Source of the DNA: a virus
DNA length: 57,300 nt
Direction: 5' to 3' (one strand)
Virus record (IMG/VR): IMGVR_UViG_3300000115_000013
Span: 3,125-60,424 of that record
Shown here: in pieces, positions 49,958 to 57,300 of the stretch
Layout: every line of letters begins with the position of its first letter
Numbering within the stretch: the first letter of the stretch is position 1
The notes under the pieces: model-generated
The model's input: the letters and a program-made list of their open reading frames with translations, nothing else
Databases searched by the model: none
What the model was told of the DNA's origin: nothing
Translations under genes and position numbers: made by a program

Positions 49958-50625
49958 ACTTCTGGAAATAAACAATCTTCAATAAAATGTTTAACGTCAG
50001 ATGCATCAAGACCAAGTGATTCCATAACTTTAGGCGTATGTGGATTTTGTTTTTGATAATGACAATATCTATTTTGTCTACGTTTTATTTGATCTGCATC
50101 ATTTTTAATATTAGTGTATTTAGGTAGATGTGTAAAATACATGTCTAGATTATCTAATGCCATTGTGACAACTTGGTCCATTTCTTGTATAGTTTTAACA
50201 TTACTAACTGCTACCATATGTGGTGTAAATATAGCTTCTGCCCAAGGAGGCAGTGCTCTTTCCTTTTTCCATTCTAAATTTTTAGTAGATTCTGCAAATA
50301 AATCTATCATTGGATGTGACATTGGCCAGCTAGGGCTGTAGTCATGAAATGCTCCTGTTACTTTATTTTTACCACAAATTATATCAAATCCATATATCGG
50401 TGCCGTATTATTAAAATTAGGAAAAACACAGATATGAGTCATATACAACCCTTTTGTATCTCTTGCATCTACACTATCTATATGAGCTCTTCTAAAATGG
50501 TCGCCTTTAAAAACCCTGTTAAGCCAATCAAACTCAGGGTCATCAAATGTTTCCTCACCCAACGTTGCACATTTTTTTATTATTTGTTGCTCACACTCTA
50601 TCATTCTATCCCAAATTTCACTCAT
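49954..50625 (-). CDS. Ferredoxin-dependent bilin reductase (PcyX/PebS-like)
   Basis: A 223-residue FDBR-family reductase. [20 protein letters not shown] (residues 64-83), then [11 protein letters not shown] with Asp95, are the FDBR core. [18 protein letters not shown] and the C-terminus [33 protein letters not shown] are characteristic. Asp95 fits the catalytic Asp of PcyA/PebS; the second acidic residue lies near DADQ (176-179). These enzymes reduce biliverdin IXalpha to bilins. PcyX, described from uncultured marine phages, makes phycoerythrobilin. It overlaps the ALA synthase gene by 8 bases, so both are one operon. The exact bilin product cannot be read from sequence. Confidence 0.85.
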   Translation of the reverse strand: MSEIWDRMIECEQQIIKKCATLGEETFDDPEFDWLNRVFKGDHFRRAHIDSVDARDTKGLYMTHICVFPNFNNTAPIYGFDIICGKNKVTGAFHDYSPSWPMSHPMIDLFAESTKNLEWKKERALPPWAEAIFTPHMVAVSNVKTIQEMDQVVTMALDNLDMYFTHLPKYTNIKNDADQIKRRQNRYCHYQKQNPHTPKVMESLGLDASDVKHFIEDCLFPEV

Positions 50626-51808
50626 ATATTATACCTTTAAGTTTATCAGCTAAATCATTTATCATTGCATCTGTATGAAACGGAGTTGGTGCAAACCGCA
50701 ATCTTTCTGTGCCCATGTCCACTGTAGGATAATTAATTGCTTGCGCATATATATTATGATTTTCTATTAATTTATCACTTATTGACTTGCACTTTATTGG
50801 ATCATTAATCATAACTGGTACAATGTGTGTGTTATTTTCTAATACCTCGATTCCATTATTATGTAATGCTATTTTTAATTTTTTAACTATTTCTTGATGT
50901 TTGTTTCGTAATTCTATACCGTTTTCGCTACGCAAGTATTTTATGGCTGCTAATGCACCAGCACAGATTACAGGACTTATACTAGTGGTGAAAATAAATC
51001 CACTTGCTACACTACGTATCGCATCTATAGCAACACCGTCTCCTGCAATATAACCGCCTTGGCAACCAAATGCTTTTCCTAATGTTCCATTAACAAAATC
51101 AACTCTGTCTTGTAGTCCTAGTTTTTCTAGATATCCTGCACCTTGTGCTCCGTATAAACCTACAGCATGCACTTCGTCAATATATGTTATTGCATTGTAT
51201 TTGTCTGCTAAATCTAAAATAGCTTCAATTTCACTTACATACCCATCCATACTATACACACTTTCAAATACAATGCAAGGGGTACCTTTTATTGATTTTA
51301 AAATATCCTCTAATTCCTGTATATTATTATGTTGGAAAATATGTTTTGGGGAACCACTATGTCTTATACCAGCTATTAAACTAGCGTGATTTTTACTATC
51401 ACTTATAAACTCAATATTTTCTACAATTTTACTAAGTGCTATTAGGCTCCATTCATTTGCGACATATGCACTAGTATACAGTAATGCACTGTTCTTTTTA
51501 TGTAGACTAGCAATTTCATGTTCAAGTGCAACATGATAATGTGTGGTACCGCTTATATTACGTGTGCCGCCACTTCCAGCACCTGTTTGACTAAGAGCTG
51601 TATGCATCGCATCACTTACTACTTTATGTTGTCCCATACCTAAATAATCATTACTACACCAGTTTACAATATTTTTAATATTATATGGTCCATACCAAAT
51701 AGCATTAGGATAATCACCACTTTCTCTTAATATGTCATTAAAAATGCGATAATTTCCAGACTGCTTTAGTTGATCAATTTTATTTTGGAAGGTTTTTATG
51801 GGTATCAT
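50618..51808 (-). CDS. hemA: 5-aminolevulinate synthase (ALAS, HemA)
   Basis: A 396-residue PLP enzyme that condenses glycine and succinyl-CoA to 5-aminolevulinate, the first step of the C4 (Shemin) tetrapyrrole route used by Alphaproteobacteria. [37 protein letters not shown] (His141), [27 protein letters not shown] (Asp211, His214) and GTLGKAFG with Lys245 (Schiff base) are all present. The C-terminal [18 protein letters not shown] is typical of ALAS and not of KBL or BioF. No N-terminal extension exists. A late-type promoter lies upstream. It overlaps the bilin reductase gene, so ALA probably supplies haem and bilins during infection. Confidence 0.95.
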   Translation of the reverse strand: MIPIKTFQNKIDQLKQSGNYRIFNDILRESGDYPNAIWYGPYNIKNIVNWCSNDYLGMGQHKVVSDAMHTALSQTGAGSGGTRNISGTTHYHVALEHEIASLHKKNSALLYTSAYVANEWSLIALSKIVENIEFISDSKNHASLIAGIRHSGSPKHIFQHNNIQELEDILKSIKGTPCIVFESVYSMDGYVSEIEAILDLADKYNAITYIDEVHAVGLYGAQGAGYLEKLGLQDRVDFVNGTLGKAFGCQGGYIAGDGVAIDAIRSVASGFIFTTSISPVICAGALAAIKYLRSENGIELRNKHQEIVKKLKIALHNNGIEVLENNTHIVPVMINDPIKCKSISDKLIENHNIYAQAINYPTVDMGTERLRFAPTPFHTDAMINDLADKLKGIIYE

Positions 51809-51829
51809 TTAGCACCGTTTCTTTTGTTA

Positions 51830-51837
51830 TATTTAGT
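51830..51837 (-). promoter_or_regulatory. Late-type promoter ACTAAATA for hemA
   Basis: ACTAAATA on the minus strand, 21 bases before the hemA ATG. It overlaps a divergent early-type promoter region. Confidence 0.5.
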
Positions 51838-51842
51838 TTTAA

Positions 51843-51870
51843 TTGACTTGGCCTGATTTTATGTTATAAT
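51843..51870 (+). promoter_or_regulatory. Sigma70-type promoter for the heptose operon
   Basis: TTGACT (51843-51848), 16-base spacer, TATAAT (51865-51870) on the plus strand, with AAAAGGAG before the ATG at 51891. Confidence 0.75.
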
Positions 51871-51890
51871 ATGGTAAAAGGAGTTCTAAT

Positions 51891-52787
51891 ATGCATATTG
51901 TTACAGGTGCCAGTGGATTTATTGGTAGTAATATGGTACAACATTTAAACCGTATGGGACATAATGATATTTTATGTGTTGATACATTAAACAGTGAAAA
52001 AGTAAAAAATCTCCAAGGGCTCCAGTTCATTGATTTTATAAGTCCTAGTGAATTATTAACACAACAATTGGATGATTGTACATTGTGGCATTTAGGTGCT
52101 AATAGTAAAACTAGCAGTGACGACTGGGAAAGCATTTACAATTCCAATGTGGTATATACTAGAAAGCTATTGAGTAAATTTAATGATGTAGTTTTTGCTA
52201 GTAGTGCTAGTGTGTATGGAGACAATACTGATACTTCAGAGCATCCTAATAATGAATCACCTAAAAATATGTATGCTGCTACTAAAATGATGTGTGATAA
52301 TATGATCCGTTCCTCACAAAAAGGAAAGCGTCAGAGTTGGAGATTCTTTAATGTTTATGGTGACAGAGAATCACATAAAATTAAAGTTCAACAAGCTAGT
52401 CCATACACTAACTTTACACATCAAGCAAAAACTACAGGAGTTATTAAACTATTTACTAATAGTAAAGATGTATTTCGCGACTTCATCTGTATTGACGATG
52501 TAGTGAGTATAATGTATGATGTGCATGAACGCACAGATAATAACTTTATTAGTAATTTAGGAACTGGGAAAGTGTTTAGTTTTCAGCAATGGGGAGAGTT
52601 ATTGGCTAATAAGTATAATGCAGAAATAGAATATATCGAAATGCCAGACAGCCTTAAAAATATATATCAAATGTATACATGTAGTGATAATGAAAAACTA
52701 GGACATTTGCTAGATTATATTTGGGAGGATTTACGAGTACCATATCAGTTTTTAACACCAGAAGAATATATCGAGGATAATTTATGA
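51891..52787 (+). CDS. hldD: ADP-L-glycero-D-manno-heptose 6-epimerase-like (HldD)
   Basis: A 298-residue NAD(P)-dependent epimerase. GASGFIGSN is the Rossmann loop. ASSASVYGDN and YAATK (Tyr-X-X-X-Lys) form the catalytic pair. RFFNVYGDRESHK matches the HldD-specific RYFNVYGPREGHK, and FRDFICIDDV plus YIEMPDSLKNIYQMYT match its substrate-binding end (YIPFPDKLKGRYQAFT). HldD epimerises ADP-D,D-heptose to ADP-L,D-heptose for LPS core. It overlaps hldE by 4 bases. The match is close enough to prefer HldD over other sugar epimerases. Confidence 0.9.
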   Translation: MHIVTGASGFIGSNMVQHLNRMGHNDILCVDTLNSEKVKNLQGLQFIDFISPSELLTQQLDDCTLWHLGANSKTSSDDWESIYNSNVVYTRKLLSKFNDVVFASSASVYGDNTDTSEHPNNESPKNMYAATKMMCDNMIRSSQKGKRQSWRFFNVYGDRESHKIKVQQASPYTNFTHQAKTTGVIKLFTNSKDVFRDFICIDDVVSIMYDVHERTDNNFISNLGTGKVFSFQQWGELLANKYNAEIEYIEMPDSLKNIYQMYTCSDNEKLGHLLDYIWEDLRVPYQFLTPEEYIEDNL

Positions 52788-53935
52788 AAGTATTAGTGTT
52801 TGGCGATGTAATCGTCGACAAATATATCTATGGTACTAGTACAAGAATTAGTCCAGAAGCACCTGTGCCTGTTGTGACTTTTCAAGAAGAAAAAGAATCA
52901 CTAGGCGGTGCAGGACTTGTGTATGAAAACCTAAAAAGTCTAGGCGTAGATGCAACACTACTTCAAACAGAACAGCCACGTAGTGTTAAGACTAGAATAA
53001 TATGTGACGGGCATTATATTACACGTATAGATGATGATAAAGATGCAGATTCAAATGCAGTATTAGCAAATGTATTGCGTAGTGACTTCTCTCAATGGGA
53101 TTATGTTATACTAAGTGATTACGACAAAGGTGTATTAGACAATGCAAAACAAATTATTGCACATATAAACAGCCAAGGTCCTAAAGTAATTGTAGATCCA
53201 AAACGATATGCACACGACTATGAAGGCGCTTGGTTAGTAAAGCCTAACAACAGCGAATATACTAAGTTTGAATTTGACGAATGGCAGGGTAATATTATCA
53301 CCACAGACGCAGGTCACAGCGTGAGTGCTACAATAGAAAATATCGAATATACTATTCCTGTAGAACAAGTCGAAGTATCAGATGTTACTGGCGCTGGAGA
53401 TTGTTTTCTAGCTGCGTTTGTGTATGCACTTACTAAAGGTTACAGTCATAAAAAATGTTTAGAGATAGCTGTTAGTGCAAGTACACAAAGTGTTAAGCAC
53501 ACTGGTACATATGTTTTAACTAAACAGGATGTAGAACGTACTAAAGTGTTTACCAATGGTTGCTTTGACATTGTACATCGAGGACATATTGAAATGCTCA
53601 AGGCTAGTAAACAATTGGGAGACTGGCTAGTAGTAGGGGTTAATACAGATCAAAGTGTTCGTCGTCTTAAAGGTGAATCTAGACCTGTTAATAATGAAAG
53701 TGACAGAAAAGTTCTGCTGGAAAGTTTAGACTTTGTTGATGAAGTAATACTGTTTGACGAGGATACGCCACTGGAATTAATACAACGTGTACAGCCAGAC
53801 ATAATTACCAAAGGCGGCGACTATACAGTAGACACAGTTGTAGGTAACCAACTTGCAAAAATTGTGATACTACCAACTGTGGATGATTATAGCACAACAA
53901 ATACAATACAAAGGATTAATAATGACACAACTTAA
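52784..53935 (+). CDS. hldE: Bifunctional heptose kinase/adenylyltransferase (HldE-like)
   Basis: A 383-residue fusion. The N-terminal PfkB-type kinase (about 1-245) has FGDVIVDKYIYG, RISPEAPVPVV, VDPKR and the DVTGAGDCFLAA active site. The C-terminal nucleotidyltransferase (about 250-380) has FTNGCFDIVHRGHIEML, GESRPVNNESDR and ITKGGDY. HldE phosphorylates D,D-heptose 7-phosphate at C1 and later transfers AMP. At 383 versus about 477 residues in E. coli, the kinase domain is shortened. It overlaps hldD, and the cupin gene overlaps its end. GmhB at 15.3 kb supplies the intermediate phosphatase step; GmhA is not seen here. Confidence 0.93.
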   Translation: MKVLVFGDVIVDKYIYGTSTRISPEAPVPVVTFQEEKESLGGAGLVYENLKSLGVDATLLQTEQPRSVKTRIICDGHYITRIDDDKDADSNAVLANVLRSDFSQWDYVILSDYDKGVLDNAKQIIAHINSQGPKVIVDPKRYAHDYEGAWLVKPNNSEYTKFEFDEWQGNIITTDAGHSVSATIENIEYTIPVEQVEVSDVTGAGDCFLAAFVYALTKGYSHKKCLEIAVSASTQSVKHTGTYVLTKQDVERTKVFTNGCFDIVHRGHIEMLKASKQLGDWLVVGVNTDQSVRRLKGESRPVNNESDRKVLLESLDFVDEVILFDEDTPLELIQRVQPDIITKGGDYTVDTVVGNQLAKIVILPTVDDYSTTNTIQRINNDTT

Positions 53936-54287
53936 AGGCCAGCAAGATAAAGGATGGGGTCGAGAATTAATTTTTGCCACTAATGACAAATACTGTGGCA
54001 AAATAATGTTCTTTGACAAAAAGGGTGCTAAGTTTAGTATGCATTTTCATAAAGAAAAAGACGAAAGTTGGTATGTACTTAATGGTAGTTTTACGCTACA
54101 TATTATAGATACTGATACTGCTGAAATGGAAACACATGTTTTAACAAAGGGAGAAACATGGCGTAACGAACCACTATTACCGCATCAGTTAATTGCAATG
54201 CAAGATAATAGTATTATTATTGAAGTTAGTACTCCAGATAGCGTAGAAGACAACTATCGAATTATCAAAGGTGATAGTCAAACATGA
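53922..54287 (+). CDS. Cupin protein (mannose-6-phosphate isomerase-like)
   Basis: A 121-residue single-domain cupin. KGWGRELIFATND is the usual start of sugar-isomerase-like cupins. FSMHFHKEKDESWYVLNG supplies His-X-His and Glu, and LLPHQLIAM the last His of the metal site. The start at 53922 has AAAGGAT upstream; a longer frame from 53883 lies in hldE. It overlaps hldE by 14 bases. Its position implies a role in sugar metabolism, but related cupins also bind or epimerise nucleotide sugars. Confidence 0.8.
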   Translation: MTQLKGQQDKGWGRELIFATNDKYCGKIMFFDKKGAKFSMHFHKEKDESWYVLNGSFTLHIIDTDTAEMETHVLTKGETWRNEPLLPHQLIAMQDNSIIIEVSTPDSVEDNYRIIKGDSQT

Positions 54288-55018
54288 GTAAGCTATGGAC
54301 GTTTGGGGATAGTTTTGTTTCTCCAGTGAATAGATGTTATGATACAGAGCATTATCCAGAGTGGCATTGGGTTTATCAGCTTGGAAAAAAACTTGGGGTG
54401 TCAGGATTGTCTGGTGCTGCATTACCAGGGGTAAGTAATGAATGGATTTCACATCAGATAATGCAAAACATTAATAATATTAATAAGGATGATTTTATTG
54501 TTATTGTTACAACTGGTATGCATAGACGCTGGTTTATTAAAGATAAACCAACGTTATCCAATTTATATATTGTTAACTTACATGAACATATGCCGCGAGA
54601 TTCTTATCGTGCAATTGATCTTTACAAGCAAGAATTTAATGAACAGCATGAGTTTTTAAGTAAAATTTATTACGAACAATTTTTAACATGGATACGCTCA
54701 GTATTAGAACCTTACCAATATTGTTTAATACCAGGATTTGATGCTACAACATTGCATCATACTTCAAATGACATACCATTGGTAAAAGCTGATGAAGGCG
54801 AGTTTATTGATGGTTATGATAGAAAATTATTTGCAACATGGGAAGGTTGGGATAGGAGACTAAGTCATTTAAGTGAATGCAATCACGATGTATTGTCAGA
54901 TAAAATTACTAGATTTTTCAATACTAATGAACTAATAGATCTTAGCACTGAATTTAAGAAAAATTTATTTACTTGTAAGCAAGATTGTTTGGACTACAAT
55001 TTAGATATCTCAATTTAA
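54284..55018 (+). CDS. SGNH/GDSL-type hydrolase-like protein (paralogue)
   Basis: A 244-residue protein. LWTFGDSFVSP is block I with the Ser. GAALPGVSNEW is block II-like. VTTGMHRRWFI parallels the GHTMPARRWFI of the gene at 17353. SHLSECNHDVLSDKI is the candidate block V with Asn/His; here the DxxH aspartate is not obvious. It starts at ATGA overlapping the cupin stop. It ends the plus-strand heptose operon, so it may modify the heptose or another glycan. Confidence 0.7.
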   Translation: MSKLWTFGDSFVSPVNRCYDTEHYPEWHWVYQLGKKLGVSGLSGAALPGVSNEWISHQIMQNINNINKDDFIVIVTTGMHRRWFIKDKPTLSNLYIVNLHEHMPRDSYRAIDLYKQEFNEQHEFLSKIYYEQFLTWIRSVLEPYQYCLIPGFDATTLHHTSNDIPLVKADEGEFIDGYDRKLFATWEGWDRRLSHLSECNHDVLSDKITRFFNTNELIDLSTEFKKNLFTCKQDCLDYNLDISI

Positions 55019-55870
55019 TTACACGATAGAATCATAAGGAAACTTTCCTTCATATTTGCTACATCTAGGTTGTGCAGTACATTCTCTACAATGCGGTAAT
55101 CTAATGTTTACACCATCTTTTGTAGTGTTGTTTCCGTCATATGCATATCCATTTGCATCCCATTGCATGTTATTTACTTTGTGCATATGACCAACAGTCT
55201 TTACACTGTCCACAACTTTTTGATCAACTTCAGGATGGCAATTTTTATGCCAGTAACTTATTACACTTGGTATCTTCTTGCTGTCGTATTTGCCTTCTGG
55301 AGTAGTGCCAAAGAAAATAAAATTTTCACATGCACCACCATCTATCCATGCTTTACCATTCTTTTCATTAAAGTGAATAGCACTAGCTGGGCAAGCATTT
55401 ATACAATCATAACAATCTGTACATTTCTTCCACATATTGTATTGAATTTTTTTACCCTTATCAGGTATATTTGTAATTTCTGTTTTGAACCCTACCATTG
55501 CAAAATGACAATCAAAACCAAATTTGTAACTGTATACTAATGTATTTCTTGCCCTTACTCCAAGTCCGCTTAGTATAGCCGCTTCTTTATAGTTTGTATA
55601 CATTGGGTACCAACTCATAATTTTGCTTTTTTTAATTGTGTTTATAATTTCGTCGTAAAAACTATAGTCCCAACTTTCTCCAAATTTGCACATAACAATG
55701 CCATGTGTAATATCAGGAAAATGAATACCGTTTGTGAAGTCTCTGCCAAATATATGGTACTTGCCTTTTACTGGTGAACTACTAGCTTGAAACGTATCTT
55801 CACGTGAAAGATATGCCATATCCCAAGTATCATCGAATAAACTTTTGAATTCTTCAAAGTCAACTGGCAT
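55019..55870 (-). CDS. 4Fe-4S protein related to QueG/epoxyqueuosine reductase
   Basis: About 283 residues from the ATG at 55870 (a TTG at 55885 is also in frame). YKEAAILSGLGVRARNTL matches the corrin/QueG-type segment (AxxAGLGxxGxNxL). KCTDCYDCINACPASAI is a CxxCxxCxxxCP ferredoxin cluster, and C-terminal CHPEVD and PHCRECTAQPRC supply further Cys for a second cluster. QueG-type proteins are corrinoid-dependent. It overlaps the methyltransferase gene. A redox role is clear; the substrate is not. It may act in queuosine-type modification or as an electron carrier. Confidence 0.65.
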   Translation of the reverse strand: MPVDFEEFKSLFDDTWDMAYLSREDTFQASSSPVKGKYHIFGRDFTNGIHFPDITHGIVMCKFGESWDYSFYDEIINTIKKSKIMSWYPMYTNYKEAAILSGLGVRARNTLVYSYKFGFDCHFAMVGFKTEITNIPDKGKKIQYNMWKKCTDCYDCINACPASAIHFNEKNGKAWIDGGACENFIFFGTTPEGKYDSKKIPSVISYWHKNCHPEVDQKVVDSVKTVGHMHKVNNMQWDANGYAYDGNNTTKDGVNIRLPHCRECTAQPRCSKYEGKFPYDSIV

Positions 55871-56504
55871 ATTTAGATATCTCAATATAGTATACAGTAT
55901 CTTTGTGTTCTATACTGTTACTAAAATTAGTTATATGTAGATTATTATTTGCTAACATATCACTAAATGTGTCTGGATTGCTTCCTGTTACATTTTCCAT
56001 AAGCATTATTTTACCATCATCTGTTAAATAATCATTGACGGTATCAAAAAAGTCTTGATGTATTTTCCAATCTAAATCCTGCATTTTTCTCGGTTCATGT
56101 TCAGCTACTGTCAAGTCATCTCGCCAGGGTGGCACAGTAAAATTAAAATGAGGAGGATTTGCTATTATAAGATCAAACTTTTGCTTAGGTATGCGTTTAA
56201 AATTATCAGACAGATAAAATTTGCAAGGTAAGTTATTTTGTTTAATTGTTTTTGTTATTACTTGTTGTGCATCTCTACTGATATCACTAAAACTAATGTG
56301 TGTTGTTAATCCAGTTTGTAATGCAGCTAATCCAAAGTAGCCTGGTCCACAGCACCATTCTAACGCATTATAAAATTGTCGTCCTTGCGAAAAATGATGA
56401 AAGCAACTATTTGCATCCTGTACTGTTAAGTATCCATATCCATCAGTATCATCGCTGCTGAATACAGTATAATTCCCTATATTAACTGAGGTTGTCGAGT
56501 TCAA
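55860..56504 (-). CDS. SAM-dependent methyltransferase (NPPH type)
   Basis: About 215 residues. Motif I is LEWCCGPGYFGLAAL, SFSDIS-like acidic loop follows (ISFSDISRDAQQV), and IIANPPHF is the NPPY-type catalytic loop seen in PrmC/RlmG/N6-type methyltransferases. The start is uncertain. The only ATGs lie deep in the upstream gene, so I used a TTG at 56504, just inside the upstream 3' end. The target could be DNA, RNA, a protein Gln or a small molecule. It precedes the Fe-S protein gene and overlaps it. Confidence 0.75.
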   Translation of the reverse strand: MNSTTSVNIGNYTVFSSDDTDGYGYLTVQDANSCFHHFSQGRQFYNALEWCCGPGYFGLAALQTGLTTHISFSDISRDAQQVITKTIKQNNLPCKFYLSDNFKRIPKQKFDLIIANPPHFNFTVPPWRDDLTVAEHEPRKMQDLDWKIHQDFFDTVNDYLTDDGKIMLMENVTGSNPDTFSDMLANNNLHITNFSNSIEHKDTVYYIEISKYAS

Positions 56505-57021
56505 AGTCAAACACAAATACCTTCTTATTTGTAGTGCATGGATACGCACCATGCCAAACATCACCGTCTAAGACAATTAGTGTTCCAGGCAATTGTTCAA
56601 TTGTTTTAACATTTATAGATCCGTCTGGTTCTGGCAGTATAAAATAAAATATTCCTGATCCGACTTCGCCCTCTACACACAGAACTACTGACACCGACTT
56701 GCCTGCCGGACCATGGTTATGTATTGCTTGCCAACCATTCTCCATATATTCAATATTCCAAGCTCGCAATCTTTCTCCTAATTTAAATGGAGCACTATGT
56801 GTAGATAAATGGGTGTTTACATAATCTCTAATATCATTAGTTAGTTCTATACCTTCATCATCTTCAAAATAGGTTTGCTGTGCAACATTACTAGCAACTA
56901 GGTCCGCTTCAACAGACCTAGTTGCTTGATTCCAATTTTCTAGTGTGGTTTGCCACTGTGGATATGTGGTTTCGATTGCCCATTTTGTATTATAAAAGGA
57001 TGACCAAAAATTATTGCTCAT
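56482..57021 (-). CDS. 2OG-Fe(II)-oxygenase-like/cupin-fold protein
   Basis: A 179-residue protein. IHNHGPAGKSVSVVLCVEGE and LPGTLIVLDGDVWHGAYPC followed by KKVFVFDFEL resemble the double-stranded beta-helix oxygenase family found in phages (His-X-His in place of His-X-Asp, then distal His). The first 90 residues are helical. The metal site is plausible but not certain. It is the second small gene in the series before the carbamoyltransferase. Substrate is unknown. Confidence 0.55.
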   Translation of the reverse strand: MSNNFWSSFYNTKWAIETTYPQWQTTLENWNQATRSVEADLVASNVAQQTYFEDDEGIELTNDIRDYVNTHLSTHSAPFKLGERLRAWNIEYMENGWQAIHNHGPAGKSVSVVLCVEGEVGSGIFYFILPEPDGSINVKTIEQLPGTLIVLDGDVWHGAYPCTTNKKVFVFDFELDNLS

Positions 57022-57120
57022 TTATAACCCCACAGTACTATTCATAAAATTGCCTACTATATCGTGTATAATATTGTTAGATAATTGTATTATCTTTAGT
57101 TGATCTAGTGTTATTGACAT
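57022..57120 (-). CDS. Tiny protein (32 aa)
   Basis: ATG at 57120 directly after the TAA of the carbamoyltransferase gene, and TAA directly before the next ATG (57021). MSITLDQLKIIQLSNNIIHD then IVGNFMNSTVGL. The perfect stop-start contact on both sides suggests a coupled small gene, but chance is possible. No ribosome-binding site is clear. Function is unknown. Confidence 0.45.
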   Translation of the reverse strand: MSITLDQLKIIQLSNNIIHDIVGNFMNSTVGL

Positions 57121-57300
57121 TTAGACTGGTGTCCAATTTCCTTTAAAGATTAATTTTCCAAACTCTGGCAAATACAAGTACTCAACATCACTATTAGATA
57201 CAGTTTTCAATGCATCTTCTAATGTTTCAACTAATGGTTCTCCACCTAGATTGAAACTAGTGTTAAAGATAATAGGACACCCTGTTTTTTCTTTAAACGC
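57121..57300 (-). CDS. Carbamoyltransferase, C-terminal 59 residues (partial)
   Basis: An open frame entering from the right edge to TAA at 57121. CPIIFNTSFNLGGEPLVETL followed by EDAL is the conserved C-terminal NTSFNxxGEPxV motif of NodU/CmcH/TobZ-type carbamoyltransferases, which transfer carbamoyl groups to sugar hydroxyls. These are common in marine phages. The rest of the gene lies outside the window. Confidence 0.9.
   Translation of the reverse strand, partial: AFKEKTGCPIIFNTSFNLGGEPLVETLEDALKTVSNSDVEYLYLPEFGKLIFKGNWTPV

Noticed and set aside
50618-51808. Alternative identity as 2-amino-3-ketobutyrate ligase (KBL) or BioF
   Set aside because: GTRNISGT, the [10 protein letters not shown] segment and the C-terminal [13 protein letters not shown] stretch fit ALA synthase better than KBL or BioF.
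56505-56564. Extending the methyltransferase to the ATG at 56564
   Set aside because: It would overlap the upstream gene by 83 bases with no ribosome-binding site, and the added residues do not look like a family N-terminus.
49500-57300. Haem oxygenase gene expected with the bilin reductase
   Set aside because: No frame shows the haem oxygenase signature; none is claimed. It may lie outside the window.
1-57300. Interpretation as a bacterial genomic island
   Set aside because: T4-type replication, packaging and tail genes and late octamer promoters dominate; no integrase, ribosomal or housekeeping operons were seen.

Overview
The window is an AT-rich piece of a T4-like (Straboviridae-like or marine myovirus) phage genome, not a bacterial chromosome. 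Genes are tightly packed, often with ATGA or TAATG stop/start overlaps. The T4 core proteins present are the gp41 helicase, gp61 primase, UvsW, UvsX, UvsY, gp32, gp17 and gp16 terminase, gp4, gp18 sheath, gp19 tube and a gp15-like protein. Late-type promoters of the form NATAAATA/NCTAAATA and sigma70-type TTGACA-N16/17-TATAAT promoters are interleaved. Many of the hypothetical proteins resemble families I know from marine T4-like phages of cyanobacteria and SAR11. A phage ALA synthase (C4 or Shemin route), low GC and a methylotrophy-type corrinoid protein point to a marine alphaproteobacterial host (SAR11, SAR116 or Rhodobacterales-like). The host is inference.

Layout: 1-4.1 kb holds replication genes (helicase, primase) and a partial nucleotidyltransferase. 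4.1-16.6 kb holds replication and accessory genes: UvsW, a clamp-loader-like protein, a miniature DnaE-like polymerase palm, an OB-fold protein, an AAA+ ATPase, two 2OG-Fe(II) oxygenases, HNH, DUF454 and a GmhB-type phosphatase. 16.6-17.4 kb is a six-tRNA array with a tiny zinc-ribbon gene inside it. 17.4-22.5 kb holds an SGNH hydrolase, RpiB, UvsY, UvsX and gp32. 22.6-38.4 kb is the minus-strand packaging and tail block (gp17, gp16, gp4, tube, sheath, adaptor), interrupted by a corrinoid protein and a glycosyltransferase-like gene. 38.5-49.5 kb is a plus-strand block of neck-like protein, a 1789-residue fibre with perfect repeats, a glycine-rich adhesin with a propeller, and gp15.

The right end (49.5-57.3 kb) is the metabolic accessory region. 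A minus-strand pair encodes 5-aminolevulinate synthase and a ferredoxin-dependent bilin reductase (PcyX/PebS-like). It is divergent, across an 82-bp double promoter, from a plus-strand operon for ADP-heptose synthesis (HldD, HldE) followed by a cupin and a second SGNH hydrolase. GmhB at 15.3 kb belongs to the same heptose route. Then come an Fe-S protein, a methyltransferase, a 2OG-like oxygenase and the end of a carbamoyltransferase.

The most notable points are the tetrapyrrole/bilin module, the ADP-heptose module, the mini-DnaE, the corrinoid protein, and a set of promoters placed so that transcription should start exactly on the A of the start codon (leaderless mRNAs). All assignments rest on reading sequence and remembered family motifs; no database search was run.
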